Source: Lutibacter sp. (GTDB taxonomy: Bacteria > Bacteroidota > Bacteroidia > Flavobacteriales > Flavobacteriaceae). Taken from it: a stretch of 64,000 bases of DNA. A program made the position numbers and the translations under genes. The stretch spans positions 93,676 to 157,675 of the forward strand of contig NZ_JAEINV010000009.1 in assembly GCF_016342705.1 (NCBI RefSeq), in the 5' to 3' direction. How positions within the stretch are numbered: position 1 is the first letter of the stretch; each line of letters opens with the position of its first letter. The notes beneath the pieces are model-generated. The model saw only the letters and a program-made list of their open reading frames with translations, had not been told where the DNA came from and did no database searches. Below are positions 63,969 to 64,000 of this stretch, piece after piece.

Positions 63969-63998
63969 AAAACCTGTGAAGATATCTTCACAGGTTTT
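63969..63998. terminator. Strong terminator at window end
   Basis: A perfect palindrome (AAAACCTGTGAAGAT and its complement) ends in six T at the window edge, 55 bases past the coiled-coil gene. Confidence 0.85.
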
Positions 63999-64000
63999 TT

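Noticed and set aside
1..64000. tRNA, rRNA, insertion sequence or prophage
   Set aside because: No cloverleaf, transposase, integrase or phage structural gene was recognised in reading the window; a covariance-model scan would be needed to exclude RNA genes fully.

Overview
The window is a low-GC, gene-dense chromosomal stretch from a member of the Bacteroidota, most likely family Flavobacteriaceae. The lineage call rests on two TonB-dependent receptors with N-terminal carboxypeptidase-regulatory-like domains, menaquinone synthesis (menA), a hemC-hemD fusion, DUF5777, LptD and TamB homologues typical of the phylum, and repeated promoter elements matching the Bacteroidota -7 box TAnnTTTG. The genus cannot be fixed from sequence alone. 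No rRNA, tRNA, insertion sequence, prophage or CRISPR array was recognised.

Layout. 1-4.5 kb: a cut-off zinc-ribbon protein, an SRPBCC protein, a metallo-hydrolase, then a TonB receptor carrying the CxxxM and HxM copper motifs of OprC/NosA, next to a small Cys/His-rich membrane protein. 4.5-10 kb: one minus-strand operon with a membrane Fe-S protein, a HAD protein, a CCG-domain Fe-S protein, two bacterial-PH proteins and menA. 10-15.6 kb: envelope genes (MCE/MlaD protein, amidase, lptD) and ridA. 15.6-18 kb: mgsA, gap and pfkA. 18-24.6 kb: a nucleotidyltransferase and tamB, divergent from tsaD. 24.6-24.9 kb: an unusual non-coding stretch with five 22-bp palindromic repeats and a decayed second copy of the 3' end of tsaD. 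24.9-28 kb: a second metal locus (Cys-rich protein, TonB receptor, HMA protein). 28-31 kb: an MscS-type channel, a REP-like hairpin pair and a 2-oxoacid dehydrogenase E2.

31.3-37.8 kb is the most distinctive region. It encodes a hexaheme lipoprotein with a collagen-like linker, a monoheme lipoprotein, a DUF5777 beta-barrel, a Tat-exported four-cluster Fe-S protein, an NrfD/PsrC quinol-interacting membrane protein, a membrane-anchored protein of unknown family and a monoheme cytochrome c. No recognisable catalytic oxidoreductase subunit is present. It looks like a route carrying electrons from menaquinol through the periplasm to the outer membrane, with an unknown acceptor.

37.9-47.7 kb is a nearly complete haem biosynthesis cluster (hemN, E, L, B, CD, A on the minus strand; an AraC regulator and hemH on the plus strand), with hemJ nearby at 49.1 kb. 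49.9-54.2 kb encodes indolepyruvate:ferredoxin oxidoreductase and an ADP-forming acyl-CoA synthetase, a pair that can yield ATP from aryl-pyruvates. The rest (54.2-64 kb) is housekeeping: a glycosyltransferase, recR, a Na+/solute symporter, pdxH, a SixA-like phosphatase, Ppx/GppA, a thioredoxin-like protein, purine nucleoside phosphorylase, lpxK, a Nif3-like protein and a coiled-coil protein that has lost its zinc ligands.

FNR-like palindromes (TGAY-N4-RTCA) lie upstream of both cytochrome transcription units, in the hemA/AraC intergenic region and upstream of iorAB. This suggests one oxygen- or redox-responsive regulon covering anaerobic electron transfer, haem supply and amino-acid fermentation. 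That is an inference from sequence and has not been tested.
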